Position numbers and translations under genes: made by a program. The notes under the pieces are model-generated. The model searched no databases, was not told the DNA's origin, and worked only from the letters and a program-made list of their open reading frames with translations. DNA of 64,000 bases from Benincasa hispida (lineage: Eukaryota; Streptophyta; Magnoliopsida; Cucurbitales; Cucurbitaceae): assembly GCF_009727055.1 (NCBI RefSeq), contig NC_052359.1, positions 62,064,960 through 62,128,959 of the forward strand, read 5' to 3'. Below, piece by piece: positions 31,428-44,423 of the stretch (the first letter of the stretch is position 1; every line of letters starts with the position of its first letter).

Positions 31428-34406
31428 AAATCCTAAATTTTCATAAGTGTATCTAAATAAAATATAATTGAGGGTTTAAATTGATACATCTGAATAACCA
31501 CAAAAGCACTCATATTTTTATATATCCGATTAACCACGAAAGCACCCATATATAAATTAAAGGCTGTAAAGAGAACTCTTTACTAACTCCATCACTGAAT
31601 GGAAATATTATAGAAGGAATAATGAGAAGAAACCCTAGAAAACTCGTAGATCATGTCAACGAGTCCTTATAAACTGAAATTGGGCTTTTACAAAACTGAA
31701 ATACCTAGAAACAAGTAAATGGGCCTAACATACCAAAGCCATTTTGAATGGACTGGCTTAACAGGTTGAGTGTAATCACTTCACTTGATCTTCTATCCTC
31801 TGCGCTCTATGCTCGCTACTCGATGTCAGATGTTCAAATAAATACATAAAGAGAAAGAAGAAGATACCCAAAAAAGGGAAAAGAAAAAAAAAGATCACAA
31901 AACGAACAAAGAATGATACATTTGAGGATGAAATGATAATTTTACATGGTGATGATGAAGACCAAAATTCATTGGTTTTGAAATTTGAATTAATTCTCAT
32001 TTGGTCCCCATAAAGTGTGGTGTACAATTATTCTCAATTTAAACTTAGAATTTCTTTTTAGAATCATCCATATGTTTAATCTAACTGACTATTTTGTAAA
32101 ACTAACATTTGAAAAAGTCTACATACGTTTGAGAAATGATGGATGATTTTCAAAAGTAATCATATTCAAGAATCTAAATTGATTGGTTTATGAAAATTAA
32201 GGCTATTTCCTCTCTATTTCTTATAATAATTTGCATTTTTCTTAAATACAATGATTGAATTATTAGGCAAATTTCAAAAACGAAAACAAGCTTTTAAAAA
32301 CTACTTTTTTTTTCTAATTTTGGTTTAATTTTTTAAACAATTGGTAAAAAGTAGATAACAAAGGTATAAATTTAAAAATAAAGTAATAGTGTCTATAAAT
32401 TTAATTTTAAAGAAACAAACAGCAAAAGTCAATTGATTAACATACCAGACTAGAAAATTAAATGGACCCAAAATACAAACTTACCATGAACCTTGAACAT
32501 TCAAGGAAATGGTTATTATGACTATCAACTACACGGTTTTGAAGACTATTGAATCTACCTTTTTCACTCGATAATACTTCGAAGATGTCCCACAAAGGTA
32601 GGTTAGTTTGGATTTAAAAGAGAACAGCTAATTATGCTTAATCGCGAGGTTATGGATCCAAAAGAACAGCAAAAAGACGCGAAAAGTCCAGAATCGCAGC
32701 AAGCAACACAACTGCCAAATGCCAACTCATGTTTCCACCGCCACCGCCAAATCACCACCTTTTTCCGACAACAGAAAAAATGAAAGTTCAAAGTTATGTC
32801 CAACCAAATTGCCTCTCTTTCCTTTCATTTTTGTTTTTTCAAATTGCATTGGAGAATCATTTAGGCTTGAGCTTGATAAACACTACTCTACTTCCAATTT
32901 ATTGGTCTTTTTGTCTGTCATTTACATTTTAGAGTCTCTTAAAATTCGAAGACTAATTTGAAAACTAAAAGAACAAAATCATTATGAATTATTTTGAATC
33001 AAAAATCATAATAAAAACATAACCTGATACGACCTAAAAAAAGCCATATCCAGGCTACCACCCCAAAGCTAGAATGGGTATGGGAATGGGAATGAATTGA
33101 CTTGGGCCTTGCACAAGTCAATGCACACGACCTCTATTGAGCTTAGCAAATAATTAGCAGATTATGTCTCGATCTAGTGAGATAAATAAATATCTTAGAG
33201 AGGTTTCGAGACTCAACGAAGATGACCTAGGTCATCATATCAACCTTATAAAAAAATGCATCACTATAATTTGGAGAAGCAAGTCCACTCTCCACTCACA
33301 AACACTTGACTTGCTACCATTTTTCACGATCATTAAATTATGTGTGACAAATATCACACCAGTGTACAAGTTTTTCTTTCTTTTATTAGTTATGTTCTCC
33401 TCCAATCTAAACAAATTTATGGTTGTTGTCACATAGAGTTAAATTCTTTTTCCTATTCAAATTTTAAAATCAACACGTATTTAAAAACTTGTTTTTGTTT
33501 TTAGAATTTATAAACAATGGAAATATATATATATAAGAAAACTAGTCCAATTGTAGCTCATCATATGTATGGGATGTCTCCTTATTCATATGGTGATAGT
33601 TGCCAATTAAAATAGAATATTTTCTCAATTTGTTTTATAAGGGTAGGTTACTTTTTTTTTCTTTTTTTTTTTTTTTTTTGTATTTTTTAGCAACTTGAAA
33701 CTCTTTTTTTTTTTTTTTAAGATTCCACGTTAGACTATCTTGAATTCATTAGTCATGGATGAACTAAGTTAAGTTTAAAAAATTAAATTAAACAAAAAAC
33801 ATATATAAATTGAATTCAAGTTGACAAACAAGGAATTGATTGGACAACTCAAGAGTCCTGGTCTTACAAACTCTGTGGTACATAGTAAAATAAAAGAATA
33901 TGGTATATATTTTATATTGGTTGCAACTTGCAATATCCTGGAGCGAAATTTATCTCATGGAAACAAAGGTTTAAACATAGAGATAGGAAGTATAAGAAAG
34001 ACTTCATTGAAATGTGGGCCAAAATCAAACATACAGTCAAAACTCATTAAACTCTATGGATATGACTTATGAGCATAAATAATTTCTTTTCTTAACTATT
34101 GCTTCACAAAGTAAGAATATGAGGAGCCCAATGTTTGACTCCAAATTCCCATTTTTCCTTACTTTTGCCTTTGCTTCAACCCTTTCTCCCAGCTGCCAAT
34201 CAAAGCCAACTTCTTCATTATAATTTCTCCTCCAAAAAAGACATCTAAGCCCTGAAGAACATACATTAAACCACTTTAATTTACATCAAAACCTAATCAT
34301 ATCTAACATTAATCATCAAGAGAGAATAAGGGGGAGAGAGATTGTGTTTCTTATGATTTTGGAGCTTTTTTTTTTTCTGTTTACAAATGGAAGTCATCAT
34401 CAGAAG
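31428..34406. other. Intergenic stretch downstream of the receptor kinase
   Basis: 31491-31563 is the right copy of the 73-bp direct repeat. 31570-32030 has a few GC-richer words but no domain. The frames at 32603-32961 and 33164-33436 show no family signature and overlap one another on both strands. Long T runs lie at 33651-33680 and 33703-33718. 33820-34072 has an open frame (TNKELIGQLKSPGL...) without recognised motifs. I see no supported gene here. Confidence 0.5.
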
Positions 34407-36547
34407 TCAGTCTCTGCCATTGAGAAGCGAAAGAGGAGAAGTTGAAAATGAAGCAAAACTCATATCCATATCCTTGTTTCCCGTCGATGAATAAGAACTA
34501 AATTTGTTAAATGAAGAAGAAGCAAATGAATTCACAAAATCATCGAACCCTTCACCATTCCTCCCTCCTTCCACCACTTTCGGCGCTGATATCTCCTCAG
34601 GAACTCCAATTTCCCCCTCCAGAAACCTCACCACCTGCCTCATACTCGGCCGCGCGGCCGCCAAATCGTTCGAACAAAACAACCCCAGTTTCAAAATCAT
34701 CACTGCCTCACCCACATTGAAATCCCCTTTCAGTTTTGGATCCATTACGTCCAGCAATTTCCCTTCCCTGTAATTCTCCCACACCCAATCCACCAGCACC
34801 AGCTCTTCCGACGAAGATTTCGGGTCGATTGGCCGCCGCCCGCAGGCCACTTCTAGCAAAAGTGCGCCGAAGGCATACACATCCGAGCTGGTGGTGGCTT
34901 TTCCTGTTCTGGGAAGCTCTGGCGCCAGATATCCCAGAGTGCCGACGACCCGAGTCGTGCTCGGGTTCGCCCCGTGTTCATATAGTCGAGCTAGGCCGAA
35001 ATCGCCTAGCTTCCCATTCATCTCGCCGTCGAGCAGGACATTACTGGCCTTCACATCTCTATGAATCACCACCTGTGTTAAAAGAACATGAATCAACGAT
35101 TAAATTCTGTCACTAATTAACTCTTGAAAAGAAGTTTATGGGATTTCAGTAGTGATTTAACAACCTGCTCGTAGCCTTCGTGCAAGTAGAGCAAACCGGA
35201 GGCGACGCCCTTAATGATTCTGAACCTCTGTTCCCAACTCAGGTTCACATCCGGGTCATCGAAAATGTAGTTATCCAAGCTCCCATTAGCCATAAAATCA
35301 TAAACCAGAAGCAGATCGCCACGGCGGCGACACCATCCCAGCAACTGAACCAAGTTCCGGTGACGAAGCCGGCCAATGCTAGCGATTTCCGACACAAATT
35401 CCCTTAGGCCCTGTTTCGATTCGTGAGAAATTCGCTTCACAGCCACTTGGATTTTCGAATTCGGCAAAGTCCCTTTGTAAACTTTCCCAAACCCACCGCG
35501 CCCTAGAAGCTCTTTATCCCTAAATCGCTTAGTCGCTTGCTTGAGCTCCTTGTAAGAGTATCGATGAGGGCCGATTTCGTGCTCCCAGGCCTCGATTATA
35601 TCAGCGTTTTTTATCTTCCAAATGATTAAACCAGCGACACAAATCGCGATTATCACAATCAAAACGGCCGCAACAGAAACCCCAATTGTAAAACCAGTGT
35701 GCTTCTTCTTCGGACCTGGAACAGAAGGCAAAGAAGACAGATCCAGAGACTGAGCTGGTCCATTCATACTGAAACTCCATCCCAACACATAGTGCGAACT
35801 TGCAAGAAGCCCAGTTGAGGCCGAAAACCCAACGAACATAGACTCCTGAAGAATCGGAGAGAGATCTACATTAAACGACAGAATCGGCTTCTTGGGTTTT
35901 GTGGAAAACGGAGAAAGTGACACCGTGAGGGAATTTACAGAGGAATCGTAATCGATCCAAGCTTGAATCGGCCTCCCACTTTTTAGAGTTAAGTTCTGCT
36001 TGGTGGGTCCATCGTCGACGAAATAGGAAGCGGTGGTGGAGACATTAGAGACCATATTGTTGAGATTAATTCCAACATGGTTGTCGTTGATGTCGCCGAA
36101 CTCGAAATCTTGAACGGTGTCGAACTCGACGGCGAAGAGATGGTTCGTCAAGTTTCCAACGTCGGTAGCATTGAGAAGGCCTAAATACTGACTGGGAAGT
36201 CCACGGAGGTTCTTCGAGTAAGCAATGGTGAAGGCAAGGCCATGACCGCCTAGGGTCGGGTACTCGGGGACGATGGCAATGACAAAAGCGGTGGAGAACG
36301 AAAAAGCTTTACCATCGGAGGAGTTTTTGAAGCGAACTGGGGTACTGTAAAAGGCATGACCCTGTAGTCGACTGGTATCGTTAGTGAGCTTTAAGATTCC
36401 GTTCTGCTCGATCTTGGCTATGTCAGTGAGAGTTAAGTTGGCAGCGGCGGCAGCGTCCTGAAATCCGGCAAAGTAGAGCTGCTGAGATGCGGCGGGGGCG
36501 GCGACGCAGAGGAAGAAGAAGAAAGAGAGAAAACAGAGTTGGGCCAT
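34407..36547 (-). CDS. L-type lectin-domain receptor kinase (LecRK), two exons
   Basis: A membrane receptor kinase expected at the plasma membrane, with an extracellular legume-lectin domain and a cytoplasmic Ser/Thr kinase. Exon 1 is 36547-35165 (461 codons) and exon 2 is 35072-34407 (221 codons plus stop), giving 682 residues, normal for the family. Visible parts: signal peptide 1-22; lectin domain about 23-268 (AVEFDT at 139-144, [10 protein letters not shown] at 152-161); transmembrane helix about 288-311; kinase from about 340. Key kinase residues are all kept: GRGGFGKV 349-356, Lys371, Glu387, HRD 465-467, DFG 485-487 and an APE-like APEL. The wording [24 protein letters not shown] and [13 protein letters not shown] recalls the S.4 or group IV clade of Arabidopsis; that is by eye. 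It is the only intact host gene seen. Confidence 0.95.
35073..35164 (-). other. 92-bp intron in the receptor kinase gene
   Basis: On the minus strand exon 1 ends GAGCAG, the intron starts GTTGTTAAATC and ends CTTTTAACACAG, and exon 2 begins GTGGTGATTCATAG. Removing it gives the conserved kinase run [13 protein letters not shown]. Without splicing the frame adds 15 residues and stops, so the catalytic loop would be lost. Confidence 0.92.
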
Positions 36548-36688
36548 GGAGAAAGGGAAGGATAGGGATCTAGAAGGTTATGCTATGAATGTTGAAGAAA
36601 TTAGATGGGGTGAGGGAGATAAGAAATGGCATGGTTAGCAGATTTTGTTGAATTGAAGTTTAAAGAAAAAGACAGAGGAGGGAGAAAG

Positions 36689-36710
36689 AAGAGAGAGAGA
36701 GAGAAAGGGA
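36689..36710. repeat. GA/CT microsatellite upstream of LecRK start
   Basis: (GA)n on the plus strand, so (CT)n on the coding strand, about 145-160 bases before the ATG. Pyrimidine-rich runs are common in plant 5' untranslated regions. Its role is unknown. An (ATT)n microsatellite lies further out at 36815-36841. Confidence 0.7.
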
Positions 36711-36841
36711 ATCAGAATGACAATTGTGAAGAAGGCAATGGGAGCCTCTAAAATGGGTCATTGTCAGCTCACAGTTCACATGAGGAATGAGGAAGCCTAA
36801 CCCTTTTTTTCTTTTTATTATTATTATTATTATTATTATTT

Positions 36842-39790
36842 TATCAAAATGATTATGATTTTTTTTAAGAATATGACAATATGGGAGCTATTTATGAAAT
36901 TATCTTCTTTAAAATATTGCCTCTTTAACTTAAATCTTAAAGTTTACTAAACGACTTTATGAAAGAAACCAAGTGTAAAAATCAAATTTTACATATCACG
37001 AGTTAACTTGTCTGCATCATGGCATGAAAAGATCTATAAAAATGTCCATGTGGAATCAAATCATTCTCCTTTGAAATGGTTATTCCATTCAATCATAGTC
37101 TTCCATAGGTTGTAGTTATACTTATATACACTAACATTTCTTTCATTTTTTTTAAATTAAATTACAATTTTAGTTTCCAAATTTTTAAGAATTGTCTGTC
37201 TTTGATTCCTCATTTTTTTAAGTTCTTATCATACCGTCTATTTATGAGAATTTTATTAAATTATGAAGGTTAGATTTTAATTATAAATCATAAGAACTAA
37301 ACTCTAACTTTCACCAAATTATAGGGATCAAATTTACAATTTAATAAAAAAAAAATCCTTTTTGTCCCTTAAAACCATGGTATTAGATTTCCCTTAAAAC
37401 AATTTATCATTTTCATTGATGTTTCCACATTTTCATGAATTTGATATCTACATCATCAAGGATGAACCGACATTTTAATTATGTTGACAAAAATCTATAA
37501 AACACAAAAATAAATTAATAAATGAGCAACAAAATATCACTAATGTGTATATAAATAAACAATAATATTGTAACTTAAAAAAAACATACAATATTTATTT
37601 ACTATTTATTTTTTTAAAAAAAATTATCGATATCGACATTTACATCAATATATAAATTGAGATTTCAATATTGTCATGAACCTTGCTTAAAATTATAGTA
37701 TTAAATTTATGTTTACAGTCGATAATTCCATCCATATTTCCAAGTTTTTATGGTTATAATATCGACATGAGAGATGAATCTATATTTCTATTGTATAGTA
37801 TAAAAATCCATGAAACATAAAAAAAAATAAGTAAAATAATATAAATAATAGACATATTAAATTATTTAAAAATCATAAATATTTATTTACTCATTTAAAT
37901 ATTTTTTTAACTTTTGTTTTTATAATTTTTTAAATATATCTATCTAAATCGACATTTTATCAATAGATAATTTTCGTAAAATCAACCCCTCAGATATTTT
38001 TGTTGAAATAGACTTTTTAAACATTGCTTAAAACTCATTCAAATCCATATGAAAAAATAATAATTAAAAAAAGACGCATTAAAACCATTAGGAGAGAGAG
38101 AGAAAAACATTCAACTTAATCATTTATAAATTGACACATACACTAGCTCTTGAATTATTATCCAACTTAATCATATATAAATTGTGCATGTTATATTTTG
38201 TGTGACAATGGAATTTTGAAATAGTACCTCCACGTGTTCGTATAATATTACTATTCAAATGCATCTCCTCCACTTTCTCTTTCTTTTTTTCATTCATTCT
38301 TAAGTTTTTTCTAAACCAATATATATATTTCTAAGCAACTTTGAATATAATCCAAGAGACTAGAGTAACATTTTCTTTTTATATGGGTCAACTTCAATAT
38401 TCTTATCAAAGAAATTATTAAAAATATTAAGTTTCTATAAAATTGATCGAGTGGAAATTATTCGTACACCACAATCTACAATATTTTTTAATATAGACAA
38501 CAAATTGTAACAATCTCCACCTTACAATTATTAGATAGAAAAAATACAACTCAAACAAATAAATTTATCAAAAAGAAGGGGTGGTTTTATATGCATTTTT
38601 AAGTGACCTTTTTAGCCATTTCAATAAAGGCCACTATTGACATGTGCTCCAAAGTTGTGTATATTTTAGAAAATTTTGTATACTTTGCTAAAGAAAACTC
38701 TGTATACTTCTCTAGTTTATTTTATTTTCTTGAGATCCCTCTCTCTACTTTTAATTGCAGAGAAGGGCCTTGAAAGGGATAAAATAGTTGGTGATGAAGG
38801 ACCAATGACAATGAGGCAAGTTGACAATAGCAAAAATAACAAGCTTGAAGGGAATAATTAATTTAAAATTTATAGCAGCCCAAACTTTCATTTTCACCTT
38901 TTCCCTTTTTCTTTTGCCTTCTCATTTTCTAAGTTGATTCAACCATCCATAGACTTGGACAAGGAGGTCCAAAAATTCTTCCAAACCTCACCTATACAAA
39001 TCTTTTTGTTGGCTATCTTTTTTTTCCCCTCTAAAATTAATTAAAAATACTAAATTGAATGGTTAGTATTAATTTAGAATAATACCACTCAATTTCAAAA
39101 ACTTCTTTATGAAGATCGAGAAATGAAAAACCATATTGAATGTTTCAATTGTGTTCGAGTAAAACAAAGTTGTTAAGTTCTATTTGACTGTCAAACTTTA
39201 AAACTCTTTCTTTGAATTATGTTATTTCGTATTTAATTTTTACATTGTATTTAATATAAATCTTAGGATATTCATTTCAAAATTTGAGAATGGACTTAAT
39301 TAAAATACCAAATCTAAGTAATCCCATGTAAGATTCTATTTAATATATAATAAAAATTTAAGGATAAGAAAAAAAAAATTATAAAGTCGTAATAGTTAGG
39401 TGTTGAAGAGAGAGTTGATGTGATATTTGAGTAGGTTAAATCTGGATTAGTCTGTAGGAAATAAATATTAAATCTCGACTTGGAATTTGTTGATTTAATT
39501 TAATCACGAAGTAAGAACATAAAGTTTGAATGACATGAATACTTTTTTAGTATTCAATAAGGTTGAATGAGATCAAACTTTTCATTGTATGAGTAATATT
39601 TAATATCATGTTGGATGTTACACAACATCATTATTATAATAATAATTGTATTTGTAGGTCCTATTGCGATTTGCAAACAAACACATAAATCAATATTTTG
39701 GGTATTTGAGTCATGAATCAAGCAGTTCATAACAGTAAATTTTGTTGCTGTTTAGGTTGGATGTTTTATTGAAATATTGTAAATTTAAAA
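36842..39790. other. AT-rich intergenic stretch upstream of LecRK
   Basis: No gene is supported. The stretch is very AT-rich with many poly-A/T runs. A 22-base near-repeat CAACTTAATCATNTATAAATTG is at about 38112 and 38163. The only open frame of note, 38676-38861, lacks any known motif. Confidence 0.5.
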
Positions 39791-39850
39791 ATTAATTAAG
39801 AAAATATGGTGGTTTTTAAACTATTTATGGATTTGTGGTTGTTTTGTAGG
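39791..39850 (+). repeat. MULE left terminal inverted repeat
   Basis: The run TTAAACTATTTATGG(A/-)T..TGGTTGTTTTG aligns with the reverse complement of 49621-49675 over about 55 bases with a handful of changes. The outermost few bases do not align clearly. Confidence 0.8.
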
Positions 39851-39995
39851 TTGTCGAAAGTTGAAGGCTCGACAATGGAGCTTGTCGAGTGTTCAACATT
39901 TGACATATAACCCGTGAACTACCAAATGTTTGTCAAGTGTTCAACATTCGACCTCTTTAGGTCGAAAGTTCAACACTCGATAAAGTCTTCTACCA
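39851..39995. repeat. MULE left subterminal TCGA-motif cluster
   Basis: Repeated GTCGAGTGTTCAACA and GTTCAACACTCGATA-type words in both orientations. On the right, 49500-49577 carries the matching GTCGAGT...ACTCGACA words. Such subterminal repeats often bind transposase in Mutator-like elements. Inference from position. Confidence 0.6.
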
Positions 39996-40479
39996 AGATT
40001 CTTTGCCTTCTCCATGCCTCTGGCTTCTTTGCATGTTCAGTCTTCTTGCATGCAAATCAGAAGCTACACACCATGCTGGTCATGACTTTATGGCCAGCTT
40101 TCTCGTGGGTCGAGTGTTTGTCTTTTTAAACACAATCACAGATCCATTTTACCTTGAATTAGAAATCCTCTCCTCCCAACTCCCTCTTCTTCCTTTCATC
40201 AGAAACCATTTCCTCCCTTTTTTTACTTTCCATTTCCATTTCACATTTTTCTGTTTCATCAAATTGTTTTCACATTTTTCATCACAAATTATACTTGTTT
40301 GTTAATTTACTCTATTAGATTTTTATTTTTTAAGAATAATTATAAATTTTTTTTTTGTTCTTATATTATTATTTTTTTTTATAAGTTATAGATTCTAATA
40401 TTTTATTTTTTGTAGTTGTTGCTGGATAACAAATAACAAAAAAAAGTAAACGTTGTCACTTTGAAGGAAAAAAAGAAGT

Positions 40480-41900
40480 ACGATCGAATTTGTGATTTAA
40501 TTTTTATTTATTAATAGTTTTTTATTTTTAATATTTGTTTATGTTAAATCTATCATTTTTATTCCTTATATTGATTTTAATAATTTTTTAATATTAGTTA
40601 TATATCTATTGTGATTTTTATTGTGTTTTAATATTAGTTTAATATCTTATTGTGATTTTTATTGTATTTTTATTAATATATTTCTCATGATATTTGATTT
40701 TCTTAGTATTAACTTTGAGAAATTAGTTTAAATAGTTTAGTTTAGTATTAACTTTATTGTAATTTTAGTATTAACTTTATTACCTTTGAAAAAATAATTT
40801 AATTTAGTATTAACTTTATTGTGATTTTAGTATTAAATTTGAAAAAAAGAAAAGCAAAACTTTAGTATTAACTTTGAAAAAATAGTTTAAAACGTTTAGT
40901 TTAATTTAATACCTTATTGTTATTTTTATTGTGTTTTTCTTAATATATTTCTGATGATATTTGATTTTTTTAATATTAACTTTGAAAAATTAGTTTAAAA
41001 AGTTTAGTTTAGTATTAACTTTATTGTGATTTTAGTATTAACTTTATTACCTTTGAAAAAACATATGTTTAGTTAGTATTAATTTTTATGTGATTTTAGT
41101 ATTAACTTTATTTACCTTGAAAAAATAGTTTATTATAGTATTAACTTTATTGTGATTTAAAGTATTAAATTTGAAAAATAGCAATAAACTTTAGTATTAA
41201 TTTTGAAAAAATAGCTTAAAGCGTTTAGTTCGGTTTAATACCTTATTGTGATTTTTATTGTGTTTTTTTAAATATATTTCTTATGATATTTGATCTTTTT
41301 AGTATTACTTTGAAAAATTAGTTTAAAAAGTTTAGTTTAGTATTAACTTTATTGTAATTTTAATATAACTTTATTACCTTGAAAAATAGTTTAGTTTTAG
41401 TATTAACTTTATTGTGATTATAGTTTAGTTTAGTATTTAACTTTATTGTGATTTTAGTATTAACTTTTTTACCTTTGAAAAAAATAGTTAAGTTTAGTAT
41501 TAACTTTATTGTGATTTTAGTATTAAATTTGAAAAAATAGCAAAGTATTAACTTTGAAAAAAATAGTTTAAAAAGTTTAGTTTAGTTTAAACCTTATTGT
41601 GATTTTTATTGTATCTTTTTTAATATATTTCCTATGATATTTGATTTTTTTAGTATTAACTTTGAAAAATTAGTTAAAAAAGTTTAGTTTAGTTTAGTAT
41701 TAACTTTATTGTGATTTTAGTATTAACTTTATTATCTTTGAATAAATAGTTTAGTTTAGTATTAACTTTATTGTGATTTTAGTATTAAATTTGAAAAAAT
41801 AGAAAAACATTAGTATTTTTAATATATTGTGATTTTAGTATTAATTTTATTGTGATTTTTAACATATTTCTTATGATATTTTAATTTTTTATCGTTTTTT
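40480..41900. repeat. AT-rich minisatellite inside the MULE
   Basis: About 1.4 kb built of TTTAGTATTAACTTTATTGTGAT-like subrepeats of about 40-45 bases. A longer segment, CCTTATTGTGATTTTTATTG followed by TATATTTCTTATGATATTTG, recurs at about 40645, 40911, 41241, 41592 and (shortened) 41845, so a higher-order period of about 265-350 bases is laid over it. No coding sequence is visible. Confidence 0.85.
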
Positions 41901-42009
41901 GTTTTTGTTTAAGTTTGATAATTAGTAAAACAATTAGTAATGTATTGTTTGTTTATTTTTATATATATAGAAAACGGCGGACAAATGTTTGGGATTTATG
42001 TCGTTTACA

Positions 42010-44260
42010 AATGGTAATACGATGATATTGATGGAGTTGATTATGACCAACCACCAAGTGAGGTTTTTAGTAAAAATGTGAACAGTGGAATTGTGTTTAA
42101 ACAATTCATTAAAATGGTTGGGACGTTACTTAGTGCAGATATGAGAAAAAATGAGTTAGAAATAATATATAGACATTCTAATCTAGAACCATCAGGATCA
42201 ATAAGGTTTATGTCATTTCCTATTCCGAATGAACAAGCTATGAACTTGATGTTCTTAATCACGATGCCACTCTCGAATTTAATGCATTTGTATGTAAATG
42301 TAAGTAGGATAAGGTTGGATATAAACTTGAATGCACCGTTTAGTCAGTTTGAATATCCAACTCAATGTATTGATCCTGAACTAGAATCAGTTACATCACC
42401 ATGTGATAATGAAGATATAGCGGCTAACAATTAGTACAAAGATTTCAGAACAGAAACGAACGATGAATTTGAAGAGTTGGTTTTTTATGGTCATGAACAT
42501 GAGTTACCTTCAGATACATTCAACAATTTAGATATGAATGTACTAGATAGCATTCGAGAATACAACCCAATTGTAGCCTCTGTAGATATTGACAATATCC
42601 AATTGTATAAGGGGATGATTTGTCAAGACAAAGAAATGCTACAACATGCGGTCAAATGTTTTGCTATTAAATGTCACACACCATATGTGGTTGTGGAATT
42701 CGATTTGGGCAATTTGGTGTAAGAAGTGGGAAGAAGGTTGCAAATGGAGACTTCGTGCAATAAAGAAAAAATTGCATGGCTTGTTCGAGATCAGTAAGTA
42801 TGTTGAGCAAAATAAATGTTTTTATTCAGAACTGAGTCAAAGTCATGTGCAATTGGATTCATGAATGATTGCACTAGAGTTTTGTGATGTCATAAGGGAA
42901 AAACCATCTATCAGTGTGGCACAACTGCAGTCTGACATAAAATCAAAATGTGGACATCATGTTCCTTACCATAGGGTATGGGAAGGCAAAAAAAAAGCGT
43001 TTGCTAAAGTGTTCGGTGACTGAGATGAGTCATACAAATTGTTACCCAGGTGGTTGTAAATGGTTAAGCAAACCAATCTCGGAACAGGTGTAGAGTGGAG
43101 AGTGAAAGAAACGCTTACTGAAGGCCATGTTATCCTAACTTCTATATTTTGGGCATTTGGTCATTGTATAGAAGCTTTTAATAAATGTCAGCCGATAATT
43201 TAGATAGATGATACCAACTTGTATGAAAAATATCAAGAAAAATTATTGATTGCTACATCAGTTGATTCGAATGGGCATCTTCTTTTACTTGCATTCACCG
43301 TTGCAAATGAAGAGTCTGCAGACTCATGGGGATGGTTTCTGAAACACTTGATAGAAATTGTAACACACGAAGAGGTGTGTTTAATTTCAGATCGACATAC
43401 TGGCATCATCGCAGTAGTGAACAATCCAGTAAATGGTTGATCGGGATCAAATGTCACCATCGTTTCTGCTTACAACATATCGTCAACAACTTTAATAAAA
43501 AATTACAAATTTAATACACTAAAAAATTATGTTTATCGTGCCAGGTATCAATTTCAAATTCAAAAGTTTAATAAAGCCATTGAAGACATCAAAGGAATAA
43601 ATCGGAACGTCAAGATAAATACACCCGGTAATATTATTTTTTTTGTATATATATATATATATATATGTTATTAACAATTTGTTTCAAGCATATTTATAAT
43701 ACTAAGTGGAGTAAAAATTCAGGTACGCACACGAAAAAATTAATAAATAGGCTGCAAGATTTAGTAAACATGAAGTACAATCATATAATCGATATGAAGG
43801 TGTGTTTCATGTGAAGACCGGATGTCATAATCTTAATGTTAAAGGAGGAAATGTTCAAATATTGAGACTAAACGGGTCTGAGTGGTACTGTTCATGTAAC
43901 AAGTGGCAAGCATTTGGCATTTCATGCTCGTATTTTATGGCAGTTTGCTCACATTTTAACATGAACTACAGAGATTTTATTGAGGATTACTATAAATTGT
44001 CTAAGTATGTTGAATGTTACTCTCCTCAATTTCAACCTGTACCGCATGAAGATTACTGGATCACGCACTCTAATATGTCCGCCTTATATGCTGATCAATT
44101 GTTGTTGAGAAAATCTGATAAACCAAAGAGTTCACGTTACCATAACGAGATGGATTAGACAGAACTAATCACTCGACAATGATGTGAGTTTTGTAATCAG
44201 TTAGGCCATAATCGAAGGAAGTGTCCTTCGTTATTAAGACAGGCTTTAGACAGTTAGGGA
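42010..44260 (+). pseudogene. MuDR-type MULE transposase, broken
   Basis: Nuclear DDE transposase of the element. N-terminal part 42040-42722: FKQFIKMV...SGSIRFMSFPIPNEQA, then LYKGMICQDKEMLQHAVKCFAIKCH, the MuDR DNA-binding start. In-frame stop at 42432. Next piece 42646-43440: WEEGCKWRLRAIKKKLHGLFEI, HVPYHRVWEGKKKA, LLIATSVDSNGHLLLLAF, ESADSWGWFLKHL and LISDRHTGI, with first and second catalytic aspartates. Stops are at 42862, 43021, about 43060 and 43201. The part with the third catalytic acidic residue (N-x-x-E-x-x-N region) is missing between 43620 and 43720. 43802-44158 has the SWIM zinc finger CSCNKWQAFGISCSY, in which the final H is Y, and a zinc knuckle CEFCNQLGHNRRKCPS follows at about 44188. 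Confidence 0.88.
43622..43723 (+). other. Probable intron in the MULE transposase
   Basis: ACACCCG|GTAATATT at the left and AAAAATTCAG|GTACGCACACG at the right give GT-AG borders, and the right side resumes YAHEKINK-AARFSKHEVQSYNRY. It contains an (AT)n run at 43645-43668. The gap also marks where the third catalytic residue should be, so a deletion may lie at this place. Confidence 0.5.
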
Positions 44261-44423
44261 TTGAGAAATAAATAATTTTTTTCATGTATATTTAAGTAAG
44301 TGTAGATGATACTTTTATTGTATATTTAATTTTTTAATTATAATTTATAAAGTTGTACATTATTCTTTTAATTAAGTTGTACATTATTTAATTGAGAAAT
44401 AAATAATTTTTTTTCTTTTAGAT

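Noticed and set aside
34504..35116. Plus-strand open frames of 69-126 residues across the receptor kinase
   Set aside because: They are antisense to conserved kinase codons and have no domain; GC-rich coding DNA often keeps the opposite strand open.
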